8,472 nucleotides of DNA from Vibrio sp. UBA2441 (GCA_002342685.1 DDQN01000076.1:1-8472), one strand, 5' to 3'. Numbered from the stretch's first letter, positions 1-6,420 are shown. Numbers and translations are program-made. The notes: a model not told the origin generated them from the sequence alone.

Positions 1-185
1 CAGCAGTATTCGTCCCAAAGGTGGCGGGCCGCGACATCGCCGAAGGTGTCGTTGGCCGATTGAGAGCGCAGATCATCGATGACTACCTCGGCGATCCGGG
101 CGACGTCGGTGCGGGCGAATGCCTCCGCGGCCGACTGCAAGCGTGAGAGTCCGTCCCGACTGACCTCAACACGATCCTCGGTCAT
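1..185 (-). CDS. Partial hypothetical protein (N-terminal 61 residues)
   Basis: The minus-strand frame opens at an ATG at 185 and stays open to the window edge, giving 61 residues (MTEDRVEVSRDGLSRLQSAA at the N-terminus, then AARHLWDEYC at the edge). The base composition is GC-rich with many C or G third positions, unlike the AT-rich genes further right. The predicted peptide is acidic and probably helical; I see no signal peptide or catalytic motif and do not recognise the family. The start lies one base after the stop codon of a truncated upstream frame (187-279), so the pair looks like a tightly spaced operon whose first gene has been cut. This could be a further cassette, or chromosomal or plasmid backbone DNA. 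The coding call rests on frame length, composition and operon-like spacing only. Confidence 0.6.
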   Translation of the reverse strand, partial: MTEDRVEVSRDGLSRLQSAAEAFARTDVARIAEVVIDDLRSQSANDTFGDVAARHLWDEYC

Positions 186-346
186 TCTAGATCACCATGG
201 GACTGGAACCGGTGCTCGCCTCTAGGCGGTCCCGGGCTTCGAGGGTGAGACGTTGAGTGCAGAATTCGTTGAACCGGAATCATAAATCTGTCCCCTTTTT
301 TCGTAGTTTTTGATATCTCGGCAAGAGTGACGTGTATCTCGTTCAT
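182..346 (-). other. Short chimeric ORF (54 codons) across the composition junction
   Basis: An ATG at 346 lies 11 bases after the attC of cassette 2, where a third cassette's gene would start. The frame begins MNEIHVTLAEISKTTKKGDR and runs across the AT-to-GC junction to a TGA at 182-184, overlapping the ATG of the partial gene at 185. The second half is rich in Pro, Arg and His, as expected from out-of-frame reading of GC-rich DNA. It probably represents the first codons of a truncated cassette gene fused to unrelated sequence. It is listed as an ORF, not as a confident gene. Confidence 0.25.
187..279 (-). pseudogene. 3' remnant of a truncated GC-rich gene
   Basis: An in-frame stop at 280-282 is followed on the minus strand by 30 codons with strong C/G third-position bias, ending in TAG at 187-189. 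The peptide ends with the residues RDRLEASTGSSPMVI. No start codon suits it, so it looks like the C-terminal end of a gene whose 5' part was lost at the composition break near 280-300. The next gene begins one base after its stop, which suggests the two were once co-transcribed. The original product cannot be named. Confidence 0.45.
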
Positions 347-356
347 TATTTAATAC

Positions 357-428
357 ACATAACGCTCCACTAACCGGAGTTTTGGGAGCGGAGCGAGTAA
401 AATTTCCGAGTGCAGTGGCTTGTTAGCT
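357..428 (-). other. attC: attC recombination site of the SIR2-HerA cassette (72 bp)
   Basis: Read on the minus strand, the site begins with AGCTAAC (R'' type, 428-422), which contains the herA TAA stop, and ends with GTTATGT (R' type, GTTRRRY-like, 363-357). Inner segments pair: CCACT near the left end with AGTGG near the right end, and CGGA with TCCG. This gives the imperfect dyad of an integron attC, with the variable top containing CTCGCTCCGCTCC. AGCTAAC is the exact reverse complement of GTTAGCT at the 5' end of the same cassette, which is expected because these form one attC when the cassette is circular. Length and layout are typical. Confidence 0.9.
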
Positions 429-2495
429 CTGCTGCCATTCCTTAACAACTTTATCCCAATCAGCATTTCGCTCAACAGCATTCCCGTCTTCATCTTTTCT
501 TGTCCACACATCCCAGAAGTCAGGATCGTCTGAATGTGGCTGTTGCTCTTTAGCTAGGTTCTTCATTTTAACCAAAACAGGAAGCTCGGATGCCCAGCCC
601 ATTAGTATTGCATGTTGGGATGGTAGAGAGGGTAGCTCGCGAAGTAACCCTCGTAAATTATCAGGTACCATTTTATGTACTTGTTCTTGATCTCTGTCAT
701 TACTGATCCGGTGCAGCAGAAAAGTATTACATTGGGATAAAACTGTTGGTGATAGCTCCGATGGACGTTGTGAAGAAATCACCATACCAAGGCCGAACTT
801 TCTTCCTTCGCGTGCTATTTTTTCAAACACTTGGCAACAAACAGCTGCAACATCCTTATTTTCAGAATCATCACGATAACGTTTAATAAATGTATGCGCT
901 TCCTCAGCCACAAGAACAGTTGGCAAAGACTTATTATATAGTCGTCTATAGCGTTGTAATGATTCAAATATAATCCTTGAAATCACAGCTGTTACAAGGT
1001 GAGTGATTTCATTTGGCACTAGAGAAAGATCAATAATTGAGACGCAGCTGCCATCCTCATCTTCCCCATCCTTACCTATATAATTTTCTAACCAATTAGC
1101 TAAATCAACTCTTTGCTCTGCATCATTAGTGATAGGCTTCATTCTTGTATCAGAGAGCATGGTGCGTATTCGTGCTACCAAATATTCAACATATTGCTCA
1201 CTACCATTTTCTTGAGCTAATGCCTCTAAATACGAAACTAAATTACCACCATCAAAAGGGACTGGTATATCCTCGCTTTTAGGGAACAGCTCATCTTCAT
1301 TACCACCGAAATTATGAAATGATAATAGTATTCCATTAATTAAATTATCAACCGCACTAACTTTTGCATTGTAGTCAGGATACCTTCCGCTTCTTTGTAC
1401 ACAAAAATTTTGAATATCAAGAATTAATTGATCTAAGGGCGGATGTGAGGAAGTTAATTTCGACTGGTATTCTTCAAGACTTTGTCGCCAAGCGTCTATT
1501 TTAGCCAAAAGGTTTTTGGCACCTGGAAAATCATTAAGTGATGCAGAACCTTTTGACTTATCCGCTCGTAAAGATACAAGCATCGTTCCAAGGTACTTTT
1601 TAACCTCTAAATTCAAATTCGTATGTAATTCAAATTCTTCATTTCTCATAGCCCTCAACGAACGCTTTAGTAATGGTAATTGTGCCTTCGGGCTTGCTTG
1701 TGTAAAGGATGCCCATTCAGCACTATTCCAAAACCACGAAGGTACTTTTAGTTGGTTTTCACCTTTCCCTGCTTCAACTTTAAATATTCTGCCCTTAAAT
1801 TTTGTAGTCGGGCCTAAAGCTCGAGTATATTCACCATTTGGATCAAGCACAATAAATCTGGCATTTGGTTTAGTTTCTAATTCCATTGCCGCTTCTAACG
1901 ACCATTGAATAAGTCCTGCAACTGAACAGGATTTACCACTACCAGTATTGCCAAGAACAGCAATATGTCTACCAAATAATCGATCTGGATCTACTGCAAC
2001 GTTAGCATTATTTGCGAGCGGACTTTGCCCTATGACAACTCTACGATTATTGCCTGATTCAACAATAGATCTAAGCTGTAAATCTGTTGGTAGTAAAATA
2101 GCAGAACCAATTGAAGGAAATGATTCTGAACCTCGTTGAAACTTAAAAGAATCAACACCTTTTTTTGAAACTCGCTTGAGAGTGCCGACTGGATTTAAGC
2201 TGATTTTTTTCTGTGGAAAAGGTAGATTAACTAAACCAAAATCTTGGATATCTCTTTGTTTAGGATAGGGCGAACGTTCAACGGCAAGCCACTCAATCTG
2301 TCCAACCAAATAGCCATTATCACAAGAGACTAAAACATAACTGTTTACTCTTGGGAAGTTTCTAGGTGTACCTGCATTTAAGGCAACGGAATCTGGTGAA
2401 TCGATATCAAGGACTGCTCTAATTTCATTAGGTGAAACAAAGTCTACAGTTCCTACCCTTAATTGTTCTCCTTGTTCGATAGGTAGTGAACTCAT
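423..2495 (-). CDS. herA: HerA-type hexameric ATPase of a SIR2-HerA anti-phage system
   Basis: A 690-residue protein with the HerA/FtsK-like architecture. Residues about 10-160 form the N-terminal beta-rich HAS-barrel-like region. Walker A is GNTGSGKS at 182-189. An acidic strand VLDPNGEY lies at about 216-223. Walker B is TVLVAEEAH at 516-524 with paired glutamates 521-522. REGRKFG at 552-558 and SSQRPSELSP at 564-573 are the arginine-finger and sensor-like segments typical of the family. The region 240-470 is an expanded helical insertion, making it longer than archaeal HerA (about 500 residues). In characterised SIR2-HerA systems the HerA hexamer assembles with SIR2 and is needed for NAD-degrading defence; that role is inferred here. 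Its ATG overlaps the SIR2 stop by 4 bases (ATGA), implying translational coupling, and its own stop lies inside the attC. Start supported by GGTGAAGA just upstream. Confidence 0.93.
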   Translation of the reverse strand: MSSLPIEQGEQLRVGTVDFVSPNEIRAVLDIDSPDSVALNAGTPRNFPRVNSYVLVSCDNGYLVGQIEWLAVERSPYPKQRDIQDFGLVNLPFPQKKISLNPVGTLKRVSKKGVDSFKFQRGSESFPSIGSAILLPTDLQLRSIVESGNNRRVVIGQSPLANNANVAVDPDRLFGRHIAVLGNTGSGKSCSVAGLIQWSLEAAMELETKPNARFIVLDPNGEYTRALGPTTKFKGRIFKVEAGKGENQLKVPSWFWNSAEWASFTQASPKAQLPLLKRSLRAMRNEEFELHTNLNLEVKKYLGTMLVSLRADKSKGSASLNDFPGAKNLLAKIDAWRQSLEEYQSKLTSSHPPLDQLILDIQNFCVQRSGRYPDYNAKVSAVDNLINGILLSFHNFGGNEDELFPKSEDIPVPFDGGNLVSYLEALAQENGSEQYVEYLVARIRTMLSDTRMKPITNDAEQRVDLANWLENYIGKDGEDEDGSCVSIIDLSLVPNEITHLVTAVISRIIFESLQRYRRLYNKSLPTVLVAEEAHTFIKRYRDDSENKDVAAVCCQVFEKIAREGRKFGLGMVISSQRPSELSPTVLSQCNTFLLHRISNDRDQEQVHKMVPDNLRGLLRELPSLPSQHAILMGWASELPVLVKMKNLAKEQQPHSDDPDFWDVWTRKDEDGNAVERNADWDKVVKEWQQS

Positions 2496-3913
2496 TCTTC
2501 ACCGCCAGATTTACTTTGGATCGATGATGGATACAAACCTCTTGACTTCAATAGCTCTGCCATACGAATTGACGAGCGATCTATAGCTGCTTTAGGAAGG
2601 TAGTAATCGACTAGTGTTTTTAGGTCTCCGAAATGATCACCTAGTAATAAAGATATTTGAGCCTGACGCCCGCTATCTTTTATAAAACGCATGATTCTTC
2701 CAAGTGGATCGCCATAGGCAATAATCACAATATGCGTTGAGGGTATTGTTAGCATATCTGTAAGCACTCGATTTATATGCTCATCACCAAAACTGTAGCC
2801 ATAGGTTACAAGGGTGCTATTTGGACGGCATGTTGCTGATGCTAAATCTCGGAACAACTCTACATAAGGATATTCTGATGTTTCACGGTCTTTGACTGAA
2901 TTTGGATAAATCATCAACTGTTGGTAGTTAGCTGTACCAGTACCTTCGGCTTGTAAAAATGGTTCTACAGAAACAGCCCCAAAAGGTAACCCAAAACGTC
3001 TTATAGCTCCCTCGTTTGCATACCAGTCTAATGAACCGTGCAGTTTAGTAAAACGAGCTACACCCTCTAAATATCTAGGTTCACCACGTATACCCGGTGG
3101 ATTGTAATGATAATCAACCTCTAAACGTGATGATCTGAAGATTGGCGCAATACTTCCGACAAAACGATCAACTAATCTAAGGCCTGCTAATTCAGCACCC
3201 GTTTCAATTATCCGATCATAATTTGTTGTGAATATATGTAACCTATCTCGTGTCGCAGTTCTGCTTGAAAAACTCATTAAAAAATTAACTAAGTAATTAA
3301 ATGTTTGTGTTTTTTGTTCAGCTGCTGCATCTCTAATTGATTTTTCACCCTTGCTTACAGAATCTGAAAATGATTTTAAACACCGTGATAATTCCCCTTT
3401 TAACTCAATCAATTCATTTTTGAAATTTCGATATGGTGGACTACCTGGAGGCGGTAGTGGCAGAGGAATATTGTGTGCTGTTAAAATTTCTAGTCCCTTA
3501 ATCAATTCATTAATTGAACGAATTTGATCTTCAATATTCCCAACACTTCGTCCTGAAGCTTTAGCTGACGTAGCTACATAACTATCAATTTCTGTCTTAC
3601 ATACTTTTAAGTCAGTAATCCATCCCATACCTTGTGGCGGCTTCCCAGTTGCAGACTGTTGAACAGCAGTACTAAGGCCAGCACCGACAAGTAAATTTAA
3701 GTGCTCTGATTGGAAGAGTGCAGTTAACCAAGGCTCTATTCTTGAACGCAAGAAGTCAGGAGTAATTTCATCTTCTAGCTTTGCCCAAACACAGTCACCC
3801 ACAACTTTAAAAGTACCATTATCGCCTTGTGCATCCAACTGGACAGGGGCTTGGTCATCACCTAACTTAAGATATTGAGACAATTTATATACATCCTTAT
3901 TGTTTTGTGACAC
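2492..3913 (-). CDS. SIR2-domain NADase of a SIR2-HerA anti-phage system
   Basis: A 473-residue protein with SIR2-family landmarks in order: LLVGAGLS (74-81, nucleotide-binding GAG motif), TTNYD (229-233), KLHGSLDW (290-297) and GYSFGDEHINR (372-382). N231 and H292 are the likely catalytic pair, by analogy with other defence SIR2 proteins. These enzymes hydrolyse NAD in the cytoplasm of infected cells, causing abortive infection; the reaction is inferred from family and partner. A segment of about 150 residues (82-228), largely helical with a proline-rich stretch at 150-160, separates the GAG and TTNYD motifs. The GTG start at 3913 gives the longest frame but has a poor ribosome site. A TTG at 3883, preceded by AAGGA, is an alternative that removes 10 residues. 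It overlaps herA by 4 bases. A group II intron ends 14 bases upstream, so expression from an upstream cassette promoter would pass through the intron. Confidence 0.92.
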   Translation of the reverse strand: MSQNNKDVYKLSQYLKLGDDQAPVQLDAQGDNGTFKVVGDCVWAKLEDEITPDFLRSRIEPWLTALFQSEHLNLLVGAGLSTAVQQSATGKPPQGMGWITDLKVCKTEIDSYVATSAKASGRSVGNIEDQIRSINELIKGLEILTAHNIPLPLPPPGSPPYRNFKNELIELKGELSRCLKSFSDSVSKGEKSIRDAAAEQKTQTFNYLVNFLMSFSSRTATRDRLHIFTTNYDRIIETGAELAGLRLVDRFVGSIAPIFRSSRLEVDYHYNPPGIRGEPRYLEGVARFTKLHGSLDWYANEGAIRRFGLPFGAVSVEPFLQAEGTGTANYQQLMIYPNSVKDRETSEYPYVELFRDLASATCRPNSTLVTYGYSFGDEHINRVLTDMLTIPSTHIVIIAYGDPLGRIMRFIKDSGRQAQISLLLGDHFGDLKTLVDYYLPKAAIDRSSIRMAELLKSRGLYPSSIQSKSGGEE

Positions 3914-3922
3914 CTGAATAGG

Positions 3923-3927
3923 AGCTA
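3923..3927 (-). other. attC: 3' half (TAGCT) of the attC core split by the intron
   Basis: On the minus strand the intron 3' end (CCCGAT) is followed at once by TAGCT. With the GT left at the other intron end this makes GTTAGCT. That heptamer fits the R' core and is the exact complement of AGCTAAC in the herA-side attC. Confidence 0.8.
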
Positions 3928-3930
3928 ATC

Positions 3931-3965
3931 GGGATAGGGAGACACCTCACGGGGTCTCTCCTCCC
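3931..3965 (-). ncRNA. Group II intron domain VI with candidate branch-point A
   Basis: On the minus strand GGGA (3965-3962) pairs with TCCC (3934-3931), and GGAGAGACC pairs with GGTGTCTCC with one G-G mismatch. A CTA bulge lies between the two helices. The A of this bulge, at 3935, is the eighth base from the intron 3' end, the usual place for the lariat branch point. The tail GAT (3930-3928) completes the intron. Confidence 0.75.
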
Positions 3966-3967
3966 AC

Positions 3968-4001
3968 ACCACCGGGCATACGGGTCACGTACCACGGCGG
4001 T
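3968..4001 (-). ncRNA. Group II intron domain V (catalytic hairpin, 34 nt)
   Basis: On the minus strand ACCGCCG (4001-3995) pairs with CGGTGGT (3974-3968), and GTACG pairs with CGTAT around a small loop TGACC. The total is 34 nt, the normal size of domain V. The basal strand carries a CGC triad in place of AGC, as seen in many class C introns. It lies 17 bases after the maturase stop. Confidence 0.85.
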
Positions 4002-4018
4002 TCAAATCTCTTTAAATT

Positions 4019-5344
4019 TCATCTGGCCGCCAGTTCTGGCAACCCCAAGCTCTTAAAGTATCTGTTTGGTAGCGCTCGGTAAAGGGCTGGACTTGCGCTT
4101 AATCGCCACGGGCCATGAGCCGACTTAGCAGTATTCCATGCTAGCCATCGATCAACATCCAAGCGCCTAAGCATCCGATAACCTTTGCGTCCCCATTGCT
4201 TCCAAATATAACTACGCAATCGTCGTCGAATCCATTTATCCACATCACGCAGAGGGCTCAGCACTTCGGCTATGTCGAAGTACGCTTTCCAACCAAGCAG
4301 GGACTTTCTTAGCTCTGCGATAATGTGTTTGAGTGAATGGCCTCTTGTTCGACGGCTCAGCAATTTAACCGTAGCTTTGAGCTTCAGGAGCGATTTATCC
4401 GCCACCTTGATTCTCTGGTCTCGTTGACTGAGCGTAAAGCCAAGAAAGGTTCGCTTCCATGGCCGATCTACTGCACTCTTTTGGGTATTCACTTTGAGCC
4501 GTAGCGAGTCGCCAATATAGCGCTGTAGACCTTTCATCACGCGCTCACCCGCTTCTCGACTTTTAACAAACACAACAAAGTCATCAGCATAGCGAACGAA
4601 ACGGTGCTCCCGACGTTCGAGCTCCCAGTCCAGCTGATTCAACACAATGTTCGAGAGTACCGGTGACAACGGGCCACCCTGCGGCACGCCTTCGGTACAG
4701 GATTGTGTTACGCCATTTATCTGGATTCCCGCTTTTAGATAGCGGTTGATCAACCTAAGCAGTTGTCGGTCTTGGTGCTTTGCTTTGAGCTGCTCCATGA
4801 GCAAGTTATGGTTTACACCATCAAAGAAGGCTTCCAAGTCACAATCAACAGCCCAGCTATAGCCCTGCCGTACTGTATTTTGTGCGTAGCGCATGGCTTG
4901 GTGTGCGTTTCGATTGGGTCGAAAACCATAACTTTGGTCATGGAAATCAGCATCCCATTCTTCTTGCAACACCTGAGCGATTGCCTGCTGTATAAATCGA
5001 TCCAATACAGTCGAGATGCCCAGCTTGCGCTTGCGACCATCTGGCTTTGGAATTTCAACACGTCTCACCGGCTTGGGCTTGTAGTGCCCGTCGATGAGTT
5101 GTTGCCGAATCTGCGGCCAGTGTTGCTTAAGATGATCAAGGAGGTCATCAACATTCATGCCGTCGATGCCCGGAGCACCTTTATTGCGGCGAACTTGTTT
5201 CAACGCGCGCAGTAGATTATTCCTATCTACTACACGGCCAATCAATGATGAACAAAAGGTGGATTTTGGTTCAACTGGGTTTCCCATTTCTGATTCACCC
5301 TCTGCACTTTCCAGAGGCAGTGATAACTGCTTAACAGGTGCCAT
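4019..5344 (-). CDS. ltrA: Group II intron reverse transcriptase/maturase (class C)
   Basis: A 441-residue intron-encoded protein. Reverse transcriptase motifs appear in order: NKGAPGIDG (54-62), IPKPDGRKRKLGI (98-110), YGFRPNRNAHQA (139-150), DCDLEAFFD (167-175), EGVPQGGPLSP (218-228) and the active site RYADDF (251-256). A thumb and maturase X domain follow (about 300-400: GWKAYF at 351-356, then the basic RRRLRSYIWKQWG). The C-terminus SAHGPWRLS...ALPNRYF..LGLP is typical of class C proteins. It lacks the HNH endonuclease domain, which suits a class that uses hairpin or single-stranded targets. The protein should assist intron splicing and reverse-transcribe the intron at its DNA target. 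The ATG at 5344 is supported by GGGGAAG nine bases upstream. The gene is intact with no frameshift. Confidence 0.96.
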   Translation of the reverse strand: MAPVKQLSLPLESAEGESEMGNPVEPKSTFCSSLIGRVVDRNNLLRALKQVRRNKGAPGIDGMNVDDLLDHLKQHWPQIRQQLIDGHYKPKPVRRVEIPKPDGRKRKLGISTVLDRFIQQAIAQVLQEEWDADFHDQSYGFRPNRNAHQAMRYAQNTVRQGYSWAVDCDLEAFFDGVNHNLLMEQLKAKHQDRQLLRLINRYLKAGIQINGVTQSCTEGVPQGGPLSPVLSNIVLNQLDWELERREHRFVRYADDFVVFVKSREAGERVMKGLQRYIGDSLRLKVNTQKSAVDRPWKRTFLGFTLSQRDQRIKVADKSLLKLKATVKLLSRRTRGHSLKHIIAELRKSLLGWKAYFDIAEVLSPLRDVDKWIRRRLRSYIWKQWGRKGYRMLRRLDVDRWLAWNTAKSAHGPWRLSASPALYRALPNRYFKSLGLPELAAR

Positions 5345-5767
5345 TCAGAAACACTTCCCCAGCGAGTACTTTCCGTGATTTGTTCAGGCCTTCAGCTGCA
5401 AGAGTGCAGCCTACTATGCCTTCTGCTGACTTCTGCAATGCGGTCACAATCGATTGCTCCATTGTCAGTTGCTCCTTCAACACACTGCAGACCTCCCGGG
5501 GTAAGACACTTAACTTTCCTCGCGTAGACGCTCAATTTATAAAACATATTCCAGATGCAGATGGAGGGCTTAGCAGTCACGTGCCCGCTGGCCCTGAATA
5601 TGTCACACCTCATATTGAGTTCTTGTTCATCGCCCCGCGATTTTGCGTTGGACTTCCTTCAGACCCTGCCTCGCGACAACGCCCTTGTCCTTTCGCTAAC
5701 CTTCGGCTCTGCGAATACCTGGTACGAGGACTTGCACCTCGCTAGTTAAGTGCCATGCCCGGCACAC
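5345..5767 (-). ncRNA. 5' ribozyme part of the group II intron (domains I-III)
   Basis: This 423-base stretch between the intron 5' end and the maturase start contains no gene. Overlapping open frames on both strands lack ribosome sites and are explained by RNA structure. The 5' terminal GTGTGCCGGGCATGGCAC contains a short hairpin, and GAGGTGCAAGTCCTC forms another. The rest should fold as domains I to III of the ribozyme, inferred from position. Confidence 0.75.
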
Positions 5768-5838
5768 ACGTTTGGTTAAGGGGCGGGCTTTAGCCCGTCC
5801 CAGCGAGCGAAGCGAGAGATTTGAACCAGTTGTTAGAG
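5768..5838 (-). other. attC: attC of cassette 1, interrupted by the intron in its R' core
   Basis: Minus-strand reading starts with CTCTAAC (5838-5832), which contains the TAA stop of the cassette gene. It proceeds through TGGTTCAA (L''), an apical part with CTCGCTTCGCTCG and the hairpin CGGGCTAAAGCCCG, then TTAACCA (L') and AAACGT, where the intron begins. TGGTTCAA pairs with TTAACCA if one C is extruded, matching the strand-defining extrahelical base of attC. This orients the site and the cassette on the minus strand. Only GT of the terminal GTTAGCT remains here; TAGCT is at 3927-3923. Confidence 0.88.
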
Positions 5839-6413
5839 GGAATCACTGCGAATCTCTCTTTTGGTGTTCTTGTATTTGGCTCTGAGTGCTTTCGGGTCCA
5901 GATCCATATCTAATTTCTTACCGATAAGCTGGGTCAGCTCCCAAAGCTTATTCTTACCGCCCGGATCTCCGGCGGTATACTGCTCGAAAGTGGTATTAGC
6001 TAGCCATCGTGTAGTTTGATCAAAGCCAGACGGAGAGTGAATACCATATCCAAGCTCTGTTTTTTTACCGGTTTCTAAGTCGTGTGATTTAAATACTGGG
6101 TCGTGATACTTGCCGCCATACATAGGCATGCATATTGCTGCGTCATAAATAAAATTATCTATTTCGATCCAAGAGTGGTCAAAATATTTATTAGCTGTTT
6201 TAACTTCTCCTATGCAGAGCTTATTTGCAACGCCAGACTCACAAAGGAGCATATGTAGAGCAGCAGAGGTGTCGTGACAGCCTCCACGGTATTCAGTGCT
6301 TATTATCCATTCCAGCATCGCACTGTAAACGGTGGCGATTTTTTTATCGTGTTCACTTTGAACAGTTCCATTGATAAAGTTATTCCATGCACCTTTCATT
6401 AAATTCCCTCTAA
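5769..6413 (-). mobile_element. Integron gene cassette 1 (transglutaminase-like gene plus attC)
   Basis: The unit runs from TTAGAGGG (6413) to the G of the core at 5769, about 645 bases. It holds one gene with a 14-base leader and an attC. CTCTAAC at its attC is the perfect complement of GTTAGAG at its 5' border, the expected end pairing of one circularised cassette. Confidence 0.83.
5833..6399 (-). CDS. Cassette-borne protein with transglutaminase-like Cys-His-Asp pattern
   Basis: A 188-residue protein, product of cassette 1. RGGCHDTSAALHMLL (38-52) has a Cys at the start of a helix, FDHSWIEID (73-81) a His on a strand, and FIYDAA (83-88) an Asp. Order and spacing (C41, H75, D86) resemble the transglutaminase-like/papain-fold triad, including the aromatic-acidic context after the His. 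No signal peptide or membrane segment is visible; the C-terminus is Lys-rich (KALRAKYKNTKREIR). It might be a cysteine protease, amidase or cross-linking enzyme, but substrate and role are unknown. The ATG at 6399 has a good ribosome site, AGAGGG, six bases upstream, which overlaps the cassette end core GTTAGAG. A TATAAT box lies just outside the cassette. The stop codon lies in the attC. Confidence 0.85.
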   Translation of the reverse strand: MKGAWNNFINGTVQSEHDKKIATVYSAMLEWIISTEYRGGCHDTSAALHMLLCESGVANKLCIGEVKTANKYFDHSWIEIDNFIYDAAICMPMYGGKYHDPVFKSHDLETGKKTELGYGIHSPSGFDQTTRWLANTTFEQYTAGDPGGKNKLWELTQLIGKKLDMDLDPKALRAKYKNTKREIRSDSL

Positions 6414-6414
6414 C
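6408..6414 (-). other. Upstream integration core GTTAGAG of cassette 1
   Basis: The heptamer GTTAGAG fits the integron crossover core, with cutting expected between G6414 and T6413. The DNA on its far side does not form a canonical attC, and no integrase gene is nearby. The partner may therefore have been an attI, an unusually long attC, or a non-classical genomic site. Confidence 0.65.
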
Positions 6415-6420
6415 ATTATA
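6415..6420 (-). promoter_or_regulatory. Candidate -10 box (TATAAT) reading into the cassettes
   Basis: A perfect TATAAT on the minus strand touches the GTTAGAG core. It is placed to start transcripts a few bases before the AGAGGG ribosome site of cassette 1. No good -35 hexamer is seen 17 bases upstream (AGCGAT), so it would be weak or activator-dependent. It could serve as a substitute for an integron Pc promoter. Confidence 0.35.

Larger units (their letters stand above)
363..3927 (-). mobile_element. Integron gene cassette 2 (sir2-herA plus attC)
   Basis: The cassette runs on the minus strand from TTAGCTCC to the G of GTTATGT at 363. Its first T is at 5768, separated from the rest by the intron. 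It contains the two overlapping genes and one attC, with very short non-coding ends: 14 bases before the SIR2 GTG, and a herA stop within the attC. The matching pair AGCTAAC/GTTAGCT at its two ends is the signature of a unit that once circularised. At about 3.57 kb without the intron it is large for a cassette and carries two genes instead of the usual one. Confidence 0.85.
3928..5767 (-). mobile_element. Bacterial class C group II intron inserted in an attC site
   Basis: Minus-strand boundaries are defined by the interrupted attC: the 5' exon ends AAACGT, the intron begins GTGTG (GUGYG consensus), ends in CCCGAT, and the 3' exon begins TAGCTCC. Joining the exons gives AAACGTTAGCTCC, a proper attC core. 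Length is 1840 bases, usual for compact class C introns. Domain I-like sequence near the 5' end includes the hairpin GAGGTGCAAGTCCTC (about 5727-5741). The maturase ORF fills domain IV, followed by domain V and domain VI. All expected parts are present, so the intron looks intact and probably splices and moves. Introns of this class target DNA hairpins such as terminators and attC sites. Confidence 0.9.

Noticed and set aside
1516..1908. Plus-strand open frame of 130 codons opposite herA
   Set aside because: It lies wholly inside the herA coding region, which has clear conserved motifs; this is an antisense shadow frame.
4763..5215. Plus-strand open frame of 150 codons opposite the maturase
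   Set aside because: It is antisense to conserved reverse transcriptase motifs and has no independent support.
5338..5749. Several overlapping open frames on both strands before the maturase gene
   Set aside because: They occupy the ribozyme domains of the intron, lack ribosome sites and overlap each other; RNA structure explains the region better.
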